Shown: in pieces, positions 47,867 to 60,647 of the stretch
Layout of the letters: every line of letters starts with the position of its first letter
Position numbering within the stretch: the stretch's first letter is position 1
From: Clusia tigrina
Lineage: Eukaryota; Arthropoda; Insecta; Diptera; Clusiidae
NCBI GenBank assembly: GCA_920105625.2
Contig: CAKKTE020000348.1
Span: forward strand, 245,410 to 309,409
Direction of reading: 5' to 3'
DNA length: 64,000 bases
Made by a program: the position numbers and the translations under genes
Notes under the pieces: generated by a model
What the model was told of the DNA's origin: nothing
Seen by the model: the letters and a program-made list of their open reading frames with translations, nothing else
Database searches by the model: none

Positions 47867-48250
47867 GTCTCTCTAGGCGTCTCAGTCGGTGCCGCTGCCG
47901 ATGGGGGTCTGCTGCTTTCTCTATGCCTATATCTACCCCTATCTGCCTCAGCCGGCGTCGCAGCCTCTCTCAGTGTCTCTGTAGGCGTCTCAGTAGCTGC
48001 CGCTATCGATTGCGGGGTCTGCTGCATTCTCTATGCCTATATCTACCCCTATCTTCCTCAGTCGGCGTCTCAGTCGGCGTTGCAGCCTCTGTCAGTGTCT
48101 CTGTAGGCGTCTCAGTCGCTGTTGATTTGGGGGTCTGCTACCTTCTCTATGCCTATATCTGCCACTACCTCTTTCAGTCGGCATCTCAGTCTGCGTCGCA
48201 GCCTCTGTCAGCGTCGCTGTAGGTGTCTTAGTCGCTGCCGCTGTTCATTT

Positions 48251-48277
48251 GGGGGGGGAGGGGTGGGGGTTGGGGGG
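48251..48277. repeat. Interrupted G-rich tract
   Basis: Runs of eight, four, five and six Gs separated by single A or T or TT, after GTTCATTT. Four G-runs this close together could form a G-quadruplex in principle. Confidence 0.9.
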
Positions 48278-51200
48278 TCTGCTGCTTTCTCTATGCCAAT
48301 ATCTACCCCTATCTGCCTCAGTTGGCGTCGCAGCCTATGTCTGCGTCTCTGTAGGTGTCTCAGTCGCTGCCGCTGTCTACTGTGGGGTCTGCTGCCTTCT
48401 CTATGCCAATATCTACCCCTAGTTACCTCAGTCGGCGTCGCAGCCCCTGTTAGCGTCTCTGTAGGTGTCTCAGTCGCTGCCACTGTCGATTGGGGGGGTC
48501 TGCTGCTTTCTCTATGCCTATATCTACCCCTATCTGCCTCAGTTGGCGTCGCAGCCTATGTCTGCGTCTCTGTAGGTGTCTCAGTCGCTGCCGCTGTCTA
48601 CTGTGGGGTCTGCTGCCTTCTCTATGCCAATATCTACCCCTAGTTACCTCAGTCGGCGTCGCAGCCCCTGTTAGCGTCTCTGTAGGTGTCTCAGTCGCTG
48701 CCGCTGTCGATTGGGGGGTCTGCTGCCTTCTCTATGCCTATATCTACCACTATCTGCCTCAGTCGGCGTCGCAGCCTCTGTCAGCGGCTCTGAAGGTGTC
48801 TGAGTCGCTGCCGCTGTCGATTGGGGGGTCTGCTGCCTTCTCTATGCCTATATCTACCCCTATCCGCCTCAGTCGGCGTCTCAGTCAGCGTAGCAGCCTC
48901 TGTCAGCGTCTCTGAAGGCGTCTCAGTCACTGCCGCTGTCGATTAGGGGGGTCTGCTGCCTTCTTTATGCCTATATCTACCCCTATCTGCCTCAGTCGGC
49001 GTCTCAGTCGGCGTCGCAGCCTATGTCTGCGTCTCTGTAGGTGTCTCAGTCGGTGCCACTGTATATTGGGGGGTCTGCTGCTTTCTCTATGCCTATATCT
49101 ACCACTATCTGCCTCAGTTGGCGTCGCAGCCTATGTCTGCGTCTCTGTAGGTGTCTCAGTCGGTTCCACTGTCGATTGGGGGGGTCTGCTGCTTTCTCTA
49201 TGCCTATATCTACCCGTATCTGCCTCAGTTGGCGTCGCAGCCTATGTCTGCGTCTCTGTAGGTGTCTCAGTCGGTGCCACTGTCGATTAGGGGGGTCTGC
49301 TGCCTTCTCTATGCATATATCTACCCCTATCTGCCTCAGTCGGCGTCTCAGTCGGCGTCGCAGCCTCTGTCAGCGTCTCTTTAGGTGTCTTAGTCGCTGC
49401 CGATGTCTATTGGGGGTGGTCTGCTGCTTTCTCTATGCCAATATCTACCCCTATCTGCCTCAGTTGGCGTCGCAGCCTATATCTGCGGCTCTGTAGGTGT
49501 CTCAGTCGGTGCCACTGTCGATTGGGTGGTCTGCTGCCTTCTCTATGCCTATATCTACCCCTATCTGCTTCAGTCGGCGTCTCAGTCGGCGTCTCAGTCG
49601 GCGTCGCAGCCTCTCTCAGCGTCTCTGTAGGCGTCTCATTCGCTGCCGCTGTCGATTGGGGTGTCTGCTGCCTTTTCTATGCCTATATCTACCCCTATCT
49701 GCCTCAGTCGGCCTCGCAGCCTCTGTCAGCGTCTCTGCAGGCGTCTCAGTCACTGCCGCTGTCGATTAGGGGGGTCTGCTGCCTTCTCTATGCCTATATC
49801 TACCCCTATCTGCCTCAGCCGGCGTCGCAGCTTCTCTCAGTGTCTCTGTAGGCGTCTCAGTAGCTGCCGCTATCGATTGAGGGGTCTGCTGCCTTCTCTA
49901 TGCCTATATCTACCCCTATCTGCCTCAGCCGGCGTCGCAGCCTCTCTCAGTGTCGCTGTAGGCATCTCAGTAGCTGCCGCTATCGATTGCGGGGTCTGCT
50001 GCATTCTCTATGCCTATATCTACCCCTATCTGCCTCAGTCGGCGTCTCAGTCAGCGTCGCAGTCTATGTAAGCGTCTCTGTAGGCGTCTCAGTTGCTGCC
50101 GCTGTCGATTGGGGTGTCTGCTGCCTTCTCTATGCCAATATCTACCCCTATCTGCCTCAGTCGGCCTCGCAGCCTCTGTCAGCGTCTCTGTAGGCGTCTC
50201 AGTCGCTGCCGCTGTCGATTGGGTGGTCTGCTGCCTTCTCTATGCCTATATCTACTCCTCTCTGCCTCAGTCGGCGTCTCAGTCGGCGTCTCAGTCGGCG
50301 TCGCAGCCTCTGTCAGCGTCTCTGTAGGCGTCTCATTCGCTGCCGCTGTCGATTGGGGTGTCTGCTGCCTTCTCTATGCCAATATCTACCCCTATCTGCC
50401 TCAGTCGGCCACGCAGCCTCTGTCAGCGTCTCTGTAGGCGTGTCAGTCGCTGCCGCTGTCGATTGGGTGGTCTGCTGCCTTCTCTATGCCTATATCTACC
50501 CCTATCAGCCTCAGTCGGCGTCTCAGTCGGCGTCGCAGCCTCTGTCAGCGTCTCTGTAGGCGTCTTAGTGGCTGCCGCTGTCGATTGGGTGGTCTGCTGC
50601 CTTCTCTATGCCTATATCTACCCCTATCTGCCTCAGTCGGCGTTGCAGCCTCTTGTCAGCGTCTCTGTAGGCATCTTAGTCGCTGCCGTTGTCGATTGGG
50701 GTGTCTGCTACCTTCTCTATGCCTATATCTACCCCTATCTGCCTCAGTCGGCGCCGCAGCCTCTCTCAGCGTCTCTGTAGGCGTCTCAGTAGCTGTCGCT
50801 GTCGATTGGGGGGTCTGCTGCATTCTCTATGCCTATATCTACCCCTATCTGCTTCAGTCGGCATCTCAGTCGGCGTCGCAGCCTCTGTCAGCGTCGCAGC
50901 CTCTGTCAGCGTCTCTCTAGGCGTCTCAGTCTCTGCCGCTGCCGATTGGGGGTCTGCTGCCTTCTCTATGCCTATATCTACCCCTATCTGCCTCAGCCGG
51001 CGTCGCAGCCACTCTCAGTGTCTCTGTAGGCGTCTCAGTAGCTGCCGCTATGGATTGCGGGGTCTGCTGCATTATCTATGCCTATATATACACCTATCTG
51101 CCTCAGTCGGCGTCTCAGTCGACGTTGCAGCCTCTGTCAGTGTCTCTGTAGGCGTCTCAGTCGCTGCCGCTGTCGATTGGGGGGTCTGCTGCCTTCTCTA

Positions 51201-54200
51201 TGCCTATATCTACCCCTACCTCTTTCAGTCGGCATCTCAGTCGGCGTTGCAGCCTCTGTCAGTGTCTCTGTAGGCGTCTCAGTCGCTGCCGCTGTCGATT
51301 GGGGGGTCTGCTACCTTCTCTATGCCTATATCTGCCCCTACCTCTTTCAGTCGGCATCTCAGTCTGCGTCGCAGCCTCTGTCAGCGTCTCTGTAGGTGTC
51401 TTAGTCGCTGCCGCTGTCTATTGGGGGGGGTCTGCTGCTTTCTCTATGCCAATATCTACCCCTATCTGCCTCAGTTGGCGTTGCAGCCTATGTCTGCGTC
51501 TCTGTAGGTGTCTCAGTCGGTGCCACTGTCGATTGGGGGGTCTGCTGCTTTCTCTATGCCTATATCTACCCCTATCTGCCTCAGTTGGCGTCGCAGCCTA
51601 TGTCTGCGTCTCTGTAGGTGTCTCAGTCGCTGCCGCTGTCTACTGTGGGGTCTGCTGCCTTCTCTATGCCAATATCTACCCCTAGTTACCTCAGTCGGCG
51701 TCGCAGCCCCTGTTAGCGTCTCTGTAGGTGTCTCAGTCGCTGCCGCTGTCGATTGGGGGGTCTGCTGCCTTCTCTATGCCTATATCTACCACTATCTGCC
51801 TCAGTCGGCGTCGCAGCCTCTGTCAGCGGCTCTGAAGGTGTCTGAGTCGCTGCCGCTGTCGATTGGGGGGTTTGCTGCCTTCTCTATGCCAATATCTACC
51901 CCTATCTGCCTCAGTTGGCGTCTCAGTCGGCGTAGCAGCCTCTGTCAGCGTCTCTGAAGGCGTCTCAGTCACTGCCGCTGTCGATTAGGGGGGTCTGCTG
52001 CCTTCTCTATGCCTATATCTACCCCTATCTGCCTCAGTCGGCGTCTCAGTCGGCGTCGCAGCCTATGTCTGCGTCTCTGTAGGTGTCTCGGTCGGTGCCA
52101 CTGTCGATTGGGGGGGTCTGCTGCTTTCTCTATGCCTATATCTACCCCTATCTGCCTCAGTTGGCATCGCAGCCTATGTCCGCGTCTCTGTAGGTGTCTC
52201 AGTCGGTGCCACTGTCGATTGGGGGGTCTGCTGCCTTCTCTATGCCTATATCTACCCCTATTTGCCTCAGTCGGCGTCTCAGTCGGCGTAGCAGCCTCTG
52301 TCAGCGTCTCTGTAGGTGTCTCAGTCGGTTCCACTGTCGATTGGGGGGGTCTGCTGCTTTCTCTATGCCTATATCTACCCGTATCTGCCTCAGTTGGCGT
52401 CGCAGCCTATGTCTGCGTCTCTGTAGGTGTCTCAGTCGGTGCCACTGTCGATTGGGGGGGTCTGTTGCCTTCTCTATGCCTATATCTACCCCTATCTGCC
52501 TCAGTAGCCGTCTCAGTCAGCGTCGCAGCCTCTGTAAGCGTCTCTGTAGGCGTCTCAGTTGCTGCCGCTGTCGATTGCTGGGTCTGCTGGTTTCTCTATG
52601 CCTCTATCTACCCCTATCTGCCTCAGTCGGCCTCGCAGCCTCTGTCAGCGTCTCTGTAGGCGTCTCAGTCGCTGCCGCTGTCGATTGCTGGGTCTGCTGG
52701 TTTCTCTATGCCTCTATCTACCCCTATCTGCCTCAGTCGGCCTCGCAGCCTCTGCCAGCCTCTCTGTAGGCCTCTCAGTCGCTGCCGGTGTCGATTGGGG
52801 GGTCTGCTGCCTTCTCTATGTCTTTATTTACCCAAATCTGCCTCAGTCGGCGTGTCAGTCCGCGTCGCAGCCTCTGTCAGCGTCTCTGTAGGTGTCTCAG
52901 TCGCTGCCGCTGTCTATTGGGGGGTCTGCTGCCTTCTCTATGCCTATATCTACCACTATCTGCCTCAGTCGGCGTCGCAGCCTCTGTCAGCGGCTCTGTA
53001 GGCGTCTCAGTCGCTGGCGCTGTCGATTGGGGGGTCTTCTGCCTTCTTTATGCCTATATCTACCCCTACCTGCCTCAGTCGGCATCTCAGTCGGCGTCGC
53101 AGCCTCTGTCAGCATATCTGTAGGTGGGTCAGTCGCTGCCGCTGTCGATTGGGTGGTCTGCTGCCTTCTCTATGCCTATATCTACCCCTATCTGCCTCAG
53201 TCGGCCTCGCAGCCTCTGTCAGCGTCTCTGTAGGCGTCTCAGTCGCTGCCGCTGTCGATTGGGTGGTCTGCTGCCTTCTCTATGCCTATATCTACCCCTA
53301 TCTGCCTCAGTCGGCCTCGCAGCCTCTGTCAGCGTCTCTGTAGGCGTCTCAGTCACTGCCGCTGTCGATTAGGGGGGGTCTGCTGCCTTCTCTATGCCTA
53401 TATCTACCCCTATCTGCCTCAGCCGGCGTCGCAGCTTCTCTCAGTGTCTCTGTAGGCGTCTCAGTAGCTGCCGCTATCGATTACGGGGTCTGCTGCCTTC
53501 TCTATGCCTATATCTACCCCTATCTGCCTCAGCCGGCGTCGCAGCCTCTCTCAGTGTCGCTGTAGGCATCTCAGTAGCTGCCGCTATCGATTGCGGGGTC
53601 TGCTGCATTCTCTATGCCTATATCTACCCCTATCTGCCTCAGTCGGCGTCTCAGTCAGCGTCGCAGCCTCTGTAAGCGTCTCTGTAGGCGTCTCAGTTGC
53701 TGCCGCTGTCGATTGGGTGGTCTGCTGCCTTCTCTATGCCAATATCTACCCCTATCTGCCTCAGTCGGCCTCGCAGCCTCTGTCAGCGTCTCTGTAGGCG
53801 TCTCAGTCGCTGCCGCTGTCGATTGGGTGGTCTGCTGCCTTCTCTATGCCTATATCTACTCCTCTCTGCCTCAGTCGGCGTATCAGTCGCCGTCGCAGCC
53901 TCTGTCAGCGTCTCTGTAGGCGTCTCATTCGCTGCCGCTGTCGATTGGGGTGTCTGCTGCCTTCTCTATGCCAATATCTACCCCTATCTGCCTCAGTCGG
54001 CCACGCAGCCTCTGTCAGCGTCTCTGTAGGCGTGTCAGTCGCTGCCGCTGTCGATTGGGTGGTCTGCTGCCTTCTCTATGCCTATATCTACCCCTATCAG
54101 CCTCATACGGCGTCTCAGTCGGCGTCGCAGCCTCTGTCAGCGTCTCTGTAGGCGTCTTAGTGGCTTCCGCTGTCGATTGGGTGGTCTGCTGCTTTCTCTA

Positions 54201-55282
54201 TGCCTATATCTACCCCTATCTGCCTCAGTCGGCGTTGCAGCCTCTTGTCAGCGTCTCTGTAGGCATCTTAGTCGCTGCCGTTGTCGATTGGGGTGTCTGC
54301 TACCTTCTCTATGCCTATATCTACCCCTATCTGCCTCAGTCGGCGCCGCAGCCTCTCTCAGCGTCTCTGTAGGCGTCTCAGTAGCTGTCGCTGTCGATTG
54401 GGGGGTCTGCTGCATTCTCTATGCCTATATCTACCCCTATCTGCTTCAGTCGGCATCTCAGTCGGCGTCGCAGCCTCTGTCAGCGTCGCAGCCTCTGTCA
54501 GCGTCTCTCTAGGCGTCTCAGTCGCTGCCGCTGCCGATTGGGGGTCTGCTGCCTTCTCTATGCCTATATCTACCCCTATCTGCCTCAGCCGGCGTCGCAG
54601 CCTCTCTCAGTGTCTCTGTAGGCGTCTCAGTAGCTGCCGCTATGGATTGCGGGGTCTGCTGCATTATCTATGCCTATATCTACACCTATCTGCCTCAGTC
54701 GGCGTCTCAGTCGACGTTGCAGCCTCTGTCAGTGTCTCTGTAGGCGTCTCAGTCGCTGCCGCTGTCGATTGGGGGGTCTGCTGCCTTCTCTATGCCTATA
54801 TCTACCCCTACCTCTTTCAGTCGGCATCTCAGTCTGCGTCGCAGCCTCTGCCAGCGTCTCTGTAGGTGTCTTAGTCGCTGCCGCTGTCTATTGGGGGGGT
54901 ATGCTGCTTTCTCTATGCCAATATCTACCCCTATCTGCCTCAGTCGGCGTCTCAGTCGGCGTCGCAGCCTCTGTCAGCGTCGCAGCATCTGTCAGCGTCG
55001 CAGCCTCTGTCAGCATCTCTCTAGGCGTCTCAGTCGCTGCCGCTGCCGATTGGGGGTCTGCTGCCTTCTCTATGCCTATATCTACCCCTATCTGCCTCAG
55101 CCGGCGTCGCAGCCTCTCTCAGTGTCTCTGTAGGCGTCTCAGTAGCTGCCGCTATCGATTGCGGGGTCTGCTGCATTCTCTATGCCTATATCTACCCCTA
55201 CCTCTTTCAGTCGGCATCTCAGTCTGCGTCGCAGCCTCTGTCAGCGTCTCTGTAGGTGTCTTAGTCGCTGCCGCTGTCTATT

Positions 55283-55294
55283 GGGGGGGGGGGG
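55283..55294. repeat. G12 tract
   Basis: Same GTCTATT-to-TCTGCTGCTTTC position in the second full right-hand unit. Confidence 0.95.
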
Positions 55295-58200
55295 TCTGCT
55301 GCTTTCTCTATACCAATATCTACCCCTATCTGCCTCAGTTGGCGTTGCAGCCTATGTCTGCGTCTCTGTAGGTGTCTCAGTCGGTGCCACTGTCGATTGG
55401 GGGGTCTGCTGCTTTCTCTATGCCTATATCTACCCCTATCTGCCTCAGTTGGCGTCGCAGCCTATGTCTGCGTCTCTGTAGGTGTCTCAGTCGCTGCCGC
55501 TGTCTACTGTGGGGTCTGCTGCCTTCTCTATGCCAATATCTACCCCTAGTTACCTCAGTCGGCGTCGCAGCCCCTGTTAGCGTCTCTGTAGGTGTCTCAG
55601 TCGCTGCCGCTGTCGATTGGGGGGTCTGCTGCCTTCTCTATGCCTATATCTACCACTATCTGCCTCAGTCGGCGTCGCAGCCTCTGTCAGCGGCTCTGAA
55701 GGTGTCTGAGTCGCTGCCGCTGTCGATTGGGGGGGGTCTGCTGCCTTCTCTATGCCTATATCTACCCCTATCTGCCTCAGTCGGCGTCTCAGTCGGCGTA
55801 GCAGCCTCTGTCAGCGTCTCTGAAGGCGTCTCAGTCACTGCCGCTGTCGATTAGGGGGGTCTGCGGCCTTATCTATGCCTATATCTACCCCTATCTGCCT
55901 CAGTCGGCGTCTCAGTCGGCGTCGCAGCCTATGTCTGCGTCTCTGTAGGTGTCTCGTTCGGTGCCACTGTCGATTGGGGGGGTCTGCTGCTTTCTCTATG
56001 CCTATATCTACCCCTATCTGCCTCAGTTGGCGTCGCAGCCTATGTCCGCGTCTCTGTAGGTGTCTCAGTCGGTGCCACTGTCGATTGGGGGGGTCTGCTG
56101 CCTTCTCTATGCCTATATCTACCCCTATTTGCCTCAGTCGGCGTCTCAGTCGGCGTCGCAGCCTCTGTCAGCGTCTCTGTAGGTGTCTCAGTCGGTTCCA
56201 CTGTCGATTGGGGGGGTCTGCTGCTTTCTCTATGCCTATATCTACCCCTATCTGCCTCAGTTGGCGTCGCAGCCTATATCTGCGGCTCTGTAGGTGTCTC
56301 AGTCGGTGCCACTGTCGATTGGGTGGTCTGCTGCCTTCTCTATGCCTATATCTACCCCTATCTGCTTCAGTCGGCGTCTCAGTCGGCGTCTCAGTCGGCG
56401 TCGCAGCCTCTCTCAGCGTCTCTGTAGGCGTCTCATTCGCTGCCGCTGTCGATTGGGGTGTCTGCTGCCTTTTCTATGCCTATATCTACCCCTATCTGCC
56501 TCAGTCGGCCTCGCAGCCTCTGTCAGCGTCTCTGCAGGCGTCTCAGTCACTGCCGCTGTCGATTAGGGGGGTCTGCTGCCTTCTCTATGCCTATATCTAC
56601 CCCTATCTGCCTCAGCCGGCGTCGCCTTCTCTCAGTGTCTCTGTAGGCGTCTCAGTAGCTGCCGCTATCGATTGCGGGGTCTGCTGCCTTCTCTATGCCT
56701 ATATCTACCCCTATCTGCCTCAGCCGGCGTCGCAGCCTCTCTCAGTGTCGCTGTAGGCATCTCAGTAGCTGCCGCTATCGATTGCGGGGTCTGCTGCATT
56801 CTCTATGCCTATATCTACCCCTATCTGCCTCAGTCGGCGTCTCAGTCAGCGTCGCAGCCTCTGTAAGCGTCTCTGTAGGCGTCTCAGTTGCTGCCGCTGT
56901 CGATTGGGGTGTCTGCTGCCTTCTCTATGCCAATATCTACCCCTATCTGCCTCAGTCGGCCTCGCAGCCTCTGTCAGCGTCTCTGTAGGCGTCTCAGTCG
57001 CTGCCGCTGTCGATTGGGTGGTCTGCTGCCTTCTCTATGCCTATATCTACCCCTCTCTGATTCAGTCGGCGTATCAGTCGCCGTCGCAGCCTCTGTCAGC
57101 GTCTCTGTAGGCGTCTCAGTCGCTGCCGCTGTCGATTGGGGTGTCTGCTGCCTTCTCTATGCCTATATCTACCCCTATCTGCCTCAGTCGGCCACGCAGC
57201 CTCTGTCAGCGTCTCTGTAGGCGTGTCAGTCGCTGCCGCTGTCGATTGGGTGGTCTGCTGCCTTCTCTATGCCTATATCTACCCCTATCAGCCTCATACG
57301 GCGTCTCAGTCGGCGTCGCAGCCTCTGTCAGCGTCTCTGTAGGCGTCTTAGTGGCTGCCGCTGTCGATTGGGTGGTCTGCTGCCTTCTCTATGCCTATAT
57401 CTACCCCTATCTGCCTCAGTCGGCGTTGCAGCCTCTTGTCAGCGTCTCTGTAGGCATCTTAGTCGCTGCCGTTGTCGATTGGGGTGTCTGCTGCCTTCTC
57501 TATGCCTATATCTACCCCTATCTGCCTCAGTCGGCGCCGCAGCCTCTCTCAGCGTCTCTGTAGGCGTCTCAGTAGCTGTCGCTGTCGATTGGGGGGTCTG
57601 CTGCATTCTCTATGCCTATATCTACCCCTATCTGCTTCAGTCGGCGTCTCAGTCGGCGTCGCAGCCTCTGACAGCGTCGCAGCCTCTGTCAGCGTCTCTC
57701 TAGGCGTCTCAGTCGCTGCCGCTGCCGATTGGGGGTCTGCTGCCTTCTCTATGCCTATATCTACCCCTATCTGCCTCAGCCGGCGTCGCAGCCTCTCTCA
57801 GTGTCTCTGTAGGCGTCTCAGTAGCTGCCGCTATGGATTGCGGGGTCTGCTGCATTATCTATGCCTATATCTACACCTATCTGCCTCAGTCGGCGTCTCA
57901 GTCGACGTTGCAGCCTCTGTCAGTGTCTCTGTAGGCGTCTCAGTCGCTGCCGCTGTCGATTGGGGGGTCTGCTGCCTTCTCTATGCCTATATCTACCCCT
58001 ACCTCTTTCAGTCGGCATCTCAGTCTGCGTCGCAGCCTCTGCCAGCGTCTCTGTAGGTGTCTTAGTCGCTGCCGCTGTCTATTGGGGGGGTATGCTGCTT
58101 TCTCTATGCCAATATCTACCCCTATCTGCCTCAGTCGGCATCTCAGTCGGCGTCGCAGCCTCTGTCAGCGTCGCAGCCTCTATCAGCGTCGCAGCCTCTG

Positions 58201-60633
58201 TCAGCATCTCTCTAGGCGTCTCAGTCGCTGCCGCTGCCGATTGGGGGTCTGCTGCCTTCTCTATGCCTATATCTACCCCTATCTGCCTCAGCCGGCGTCG
58301 CAGCCTCTCTCAGTGTCTCTGTAGGCGTCTCAGTAGCTGCCGCTATCGATTGCGGGGTCTGCTGCATTCTCTATGCCTATATCTACCCCTAACTTCCTCA
58401 GTCGGCGTCTCAGTCGGCGTTGCAGCCTCTGTCAGTGTCTCTGTAGGCGTCTCAGTCGCTGCCGCTGTCGATTGGGGGGGTCTGCTACCTTCTCTATGCC
58501 TATATCTGCCCCTACCTCTTTCAGTCGGCATCTCAGTCTGCGTCGTAGCCTCTGTCAGCGTCTCTGTAGGTGTCTTAGTCGCTGCCGCTGTCTATTGGGG
58601 GGGGTCTGCTGCTTTCTCTATGCCAATATCTACCCCTATCTGCCTCAGCCGGCGTCGCAGCTTCTCTCAGTGTCTCTGTAGGCGTCTCAGTAGCTGCCGC
58701 TATCGATTGGGGGGGTCTGCTGCCTTCTCTATGCCTATATCTACCCCTATCTGCCTCAGCCGGCGTCGCAGCCTCTCTCAGTGTCGCTGTTGGCATCTCA
58801 GTAGCTGCCGCTATCGATTGCGGGGTCTGCTGCATTCTCTATGCCTATATCTACCCCTATCTGCCTCAGTCGGCGTCTCAGTCAGCGTCGCAGCCTCTGT
58901 AAGCGTCTCTGTAGGCGTCTCAGTTGCTGCCGCTGTCGATTGGGGTGTCTGCTGCCTTCTCTATGCCAATATCTACCCCTATCTGCCTCAGTCGGCCTCG
59001 CAGCCTCTGTCAGCGTCTCTGTAGGCGTCTCAGTCGCTGCCGCTGTCGATTGGGGGGTCTGCTGCCTTCTCTATGCCTATATCTACTCCTCTCTGCCTCA
59101 GTCGGCGTCTCAGTCGCCGTCGCAGCCTCTGTCAGCGTCTCTGTAGGCGTCTCATTCGCTGCCGCTGTCGATTGGGGTGTCTGCTGCCTTCTCTATGCCA
59201 ATATCTACCCCTATCTGCCTCAGTCGGCCACGCAGCCTCTGTCAGCGTCTCTGTAGGCGTGTCAGTCGCTGCCGCTGTCGATTGGGTGGTCTGCTGCCTT
59301 CTCTATGCCTATATCTACCCCTATCAGCCTCAGTCGGCGTCTCAGTCGGCGTCGCAGCCTCTGTCAGCGTCTCTGTAGGCGTCTTAGTGGCTGCCGCTGT
59401 CGATTGGGGGGTCTGCTGCCTTCTCTATGCCTATATCTACCCCTATCTGCCTCAGTCGGCGTTGCAGACTCTTGTCAGCGTCTCTGTAGGCATCTTAGTC
59501 GCTGCCGTTGTCGATTGGGGTGTCTGCTACCTTCTCTATGCCTATATCTACCCCTATCTGCCTCAGTCGGCGCCGCAGCCTCTCTCAGCGTCTCTGTAGG
59601 CGTCTCAGTAGCTGTCGCTGTCGATTGGGGGGTCTGCTGCATTCTCTATGCCTATATCTACCCCTATCTGCCTCAGTCGGCATCTCAGTCGGCGTCGCAG
59701 CCTCTGTCAGCGTCGCAGCCTCTGTCAGCGTCTCTCTAGGCGTCTCAGTCGCTGCCGCTGCCGATTGGGGGTCTGCTGCCTTCTCTATGCCTATATCTAC
59801 CCCTATCTGCCTCAGCCGGCGTCGCAGCCTCTCTCAGTGTCTCTGTAGGCGTCTCAGTAGCTGCCGCTATGGATTGCGGGGTCTGCTGCATTATCTATGC
59901 CTATATCTACACCTATCTGCCTCAGTCGGCGTCTCAGTCGACGTTGCAGCCTCTGTCAGTGTCCTCTGTAGGCGTCTCAGTCGCTGCCGCTGTCGATTGG
60001 GGGGTCTGCTGCCTTCTCTATGCCTATATCTACCCCTACCTCTTTCAGTCGGCATCTCAGTCTGCGTCGCAGCCTCTGCCAGCGTCTCTGTAGGTGTCTT
60101 AGTCGCTGCCGCTGTCTATTGGGGGGGTATGCTGCTTTCTCTATGCCAATATCTACCCCTATCTGCCTCAGTCGGCATCTCAGTCGGCGTCGCAGCCTCT
60201 GTCAGCGTCGCAGCATCTGTCAGCGTCGCAGCCTCTGTCAGCATCTCTCTAGGCGTCTCAGTCGCTGCCGCTGTCGATTGGGGGTCTGCTGCCTTCTCTA
60301 TGCCTATATCTACCCCTATCTGCCTCAGCCGGCGTCGCAGCCTCTCTCAGTGTCTCTGTAGGCGTCTCAGTAGCTGCCGCTATCGATTGCGGGGTCTGCT
60401 GCATTCTCTATGCCTATATCTACCCCTAACTTCCTCAGTCGGCGTCTCAGTCGGCGTTGCAGCCTCTGTCAGCGTCTCTGTAGGCGTCTCAGTCGCTGCC
60501 GCTGTCGATTGGGGGGTCTGCTACCTTCTCTATGCCTATATCTGCCCCTACCTCTTTCAGTCGGCATCTCAGTCCTGCGTCGCAGCCTCTGTCAGCGTCT
60601 CTGTAGGTGTCTTAGTCGCTGCCGCTGTCTATT

Positions 60634-60647
60634 GGGGGGGGGGGGGG
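60634..60647. repeat. G14 tract
   Basis: Followed by TCTGCTGCTGCTTTC, a local extra CTG copy seen only here. Confidence 0.95.

Noticed and set aside
48251..48277. Regulatory G-quadruplex promoter element
   Set aside because: It is simply the interrupted junction G-tract of a satellite monomer, and no gene is nearby.
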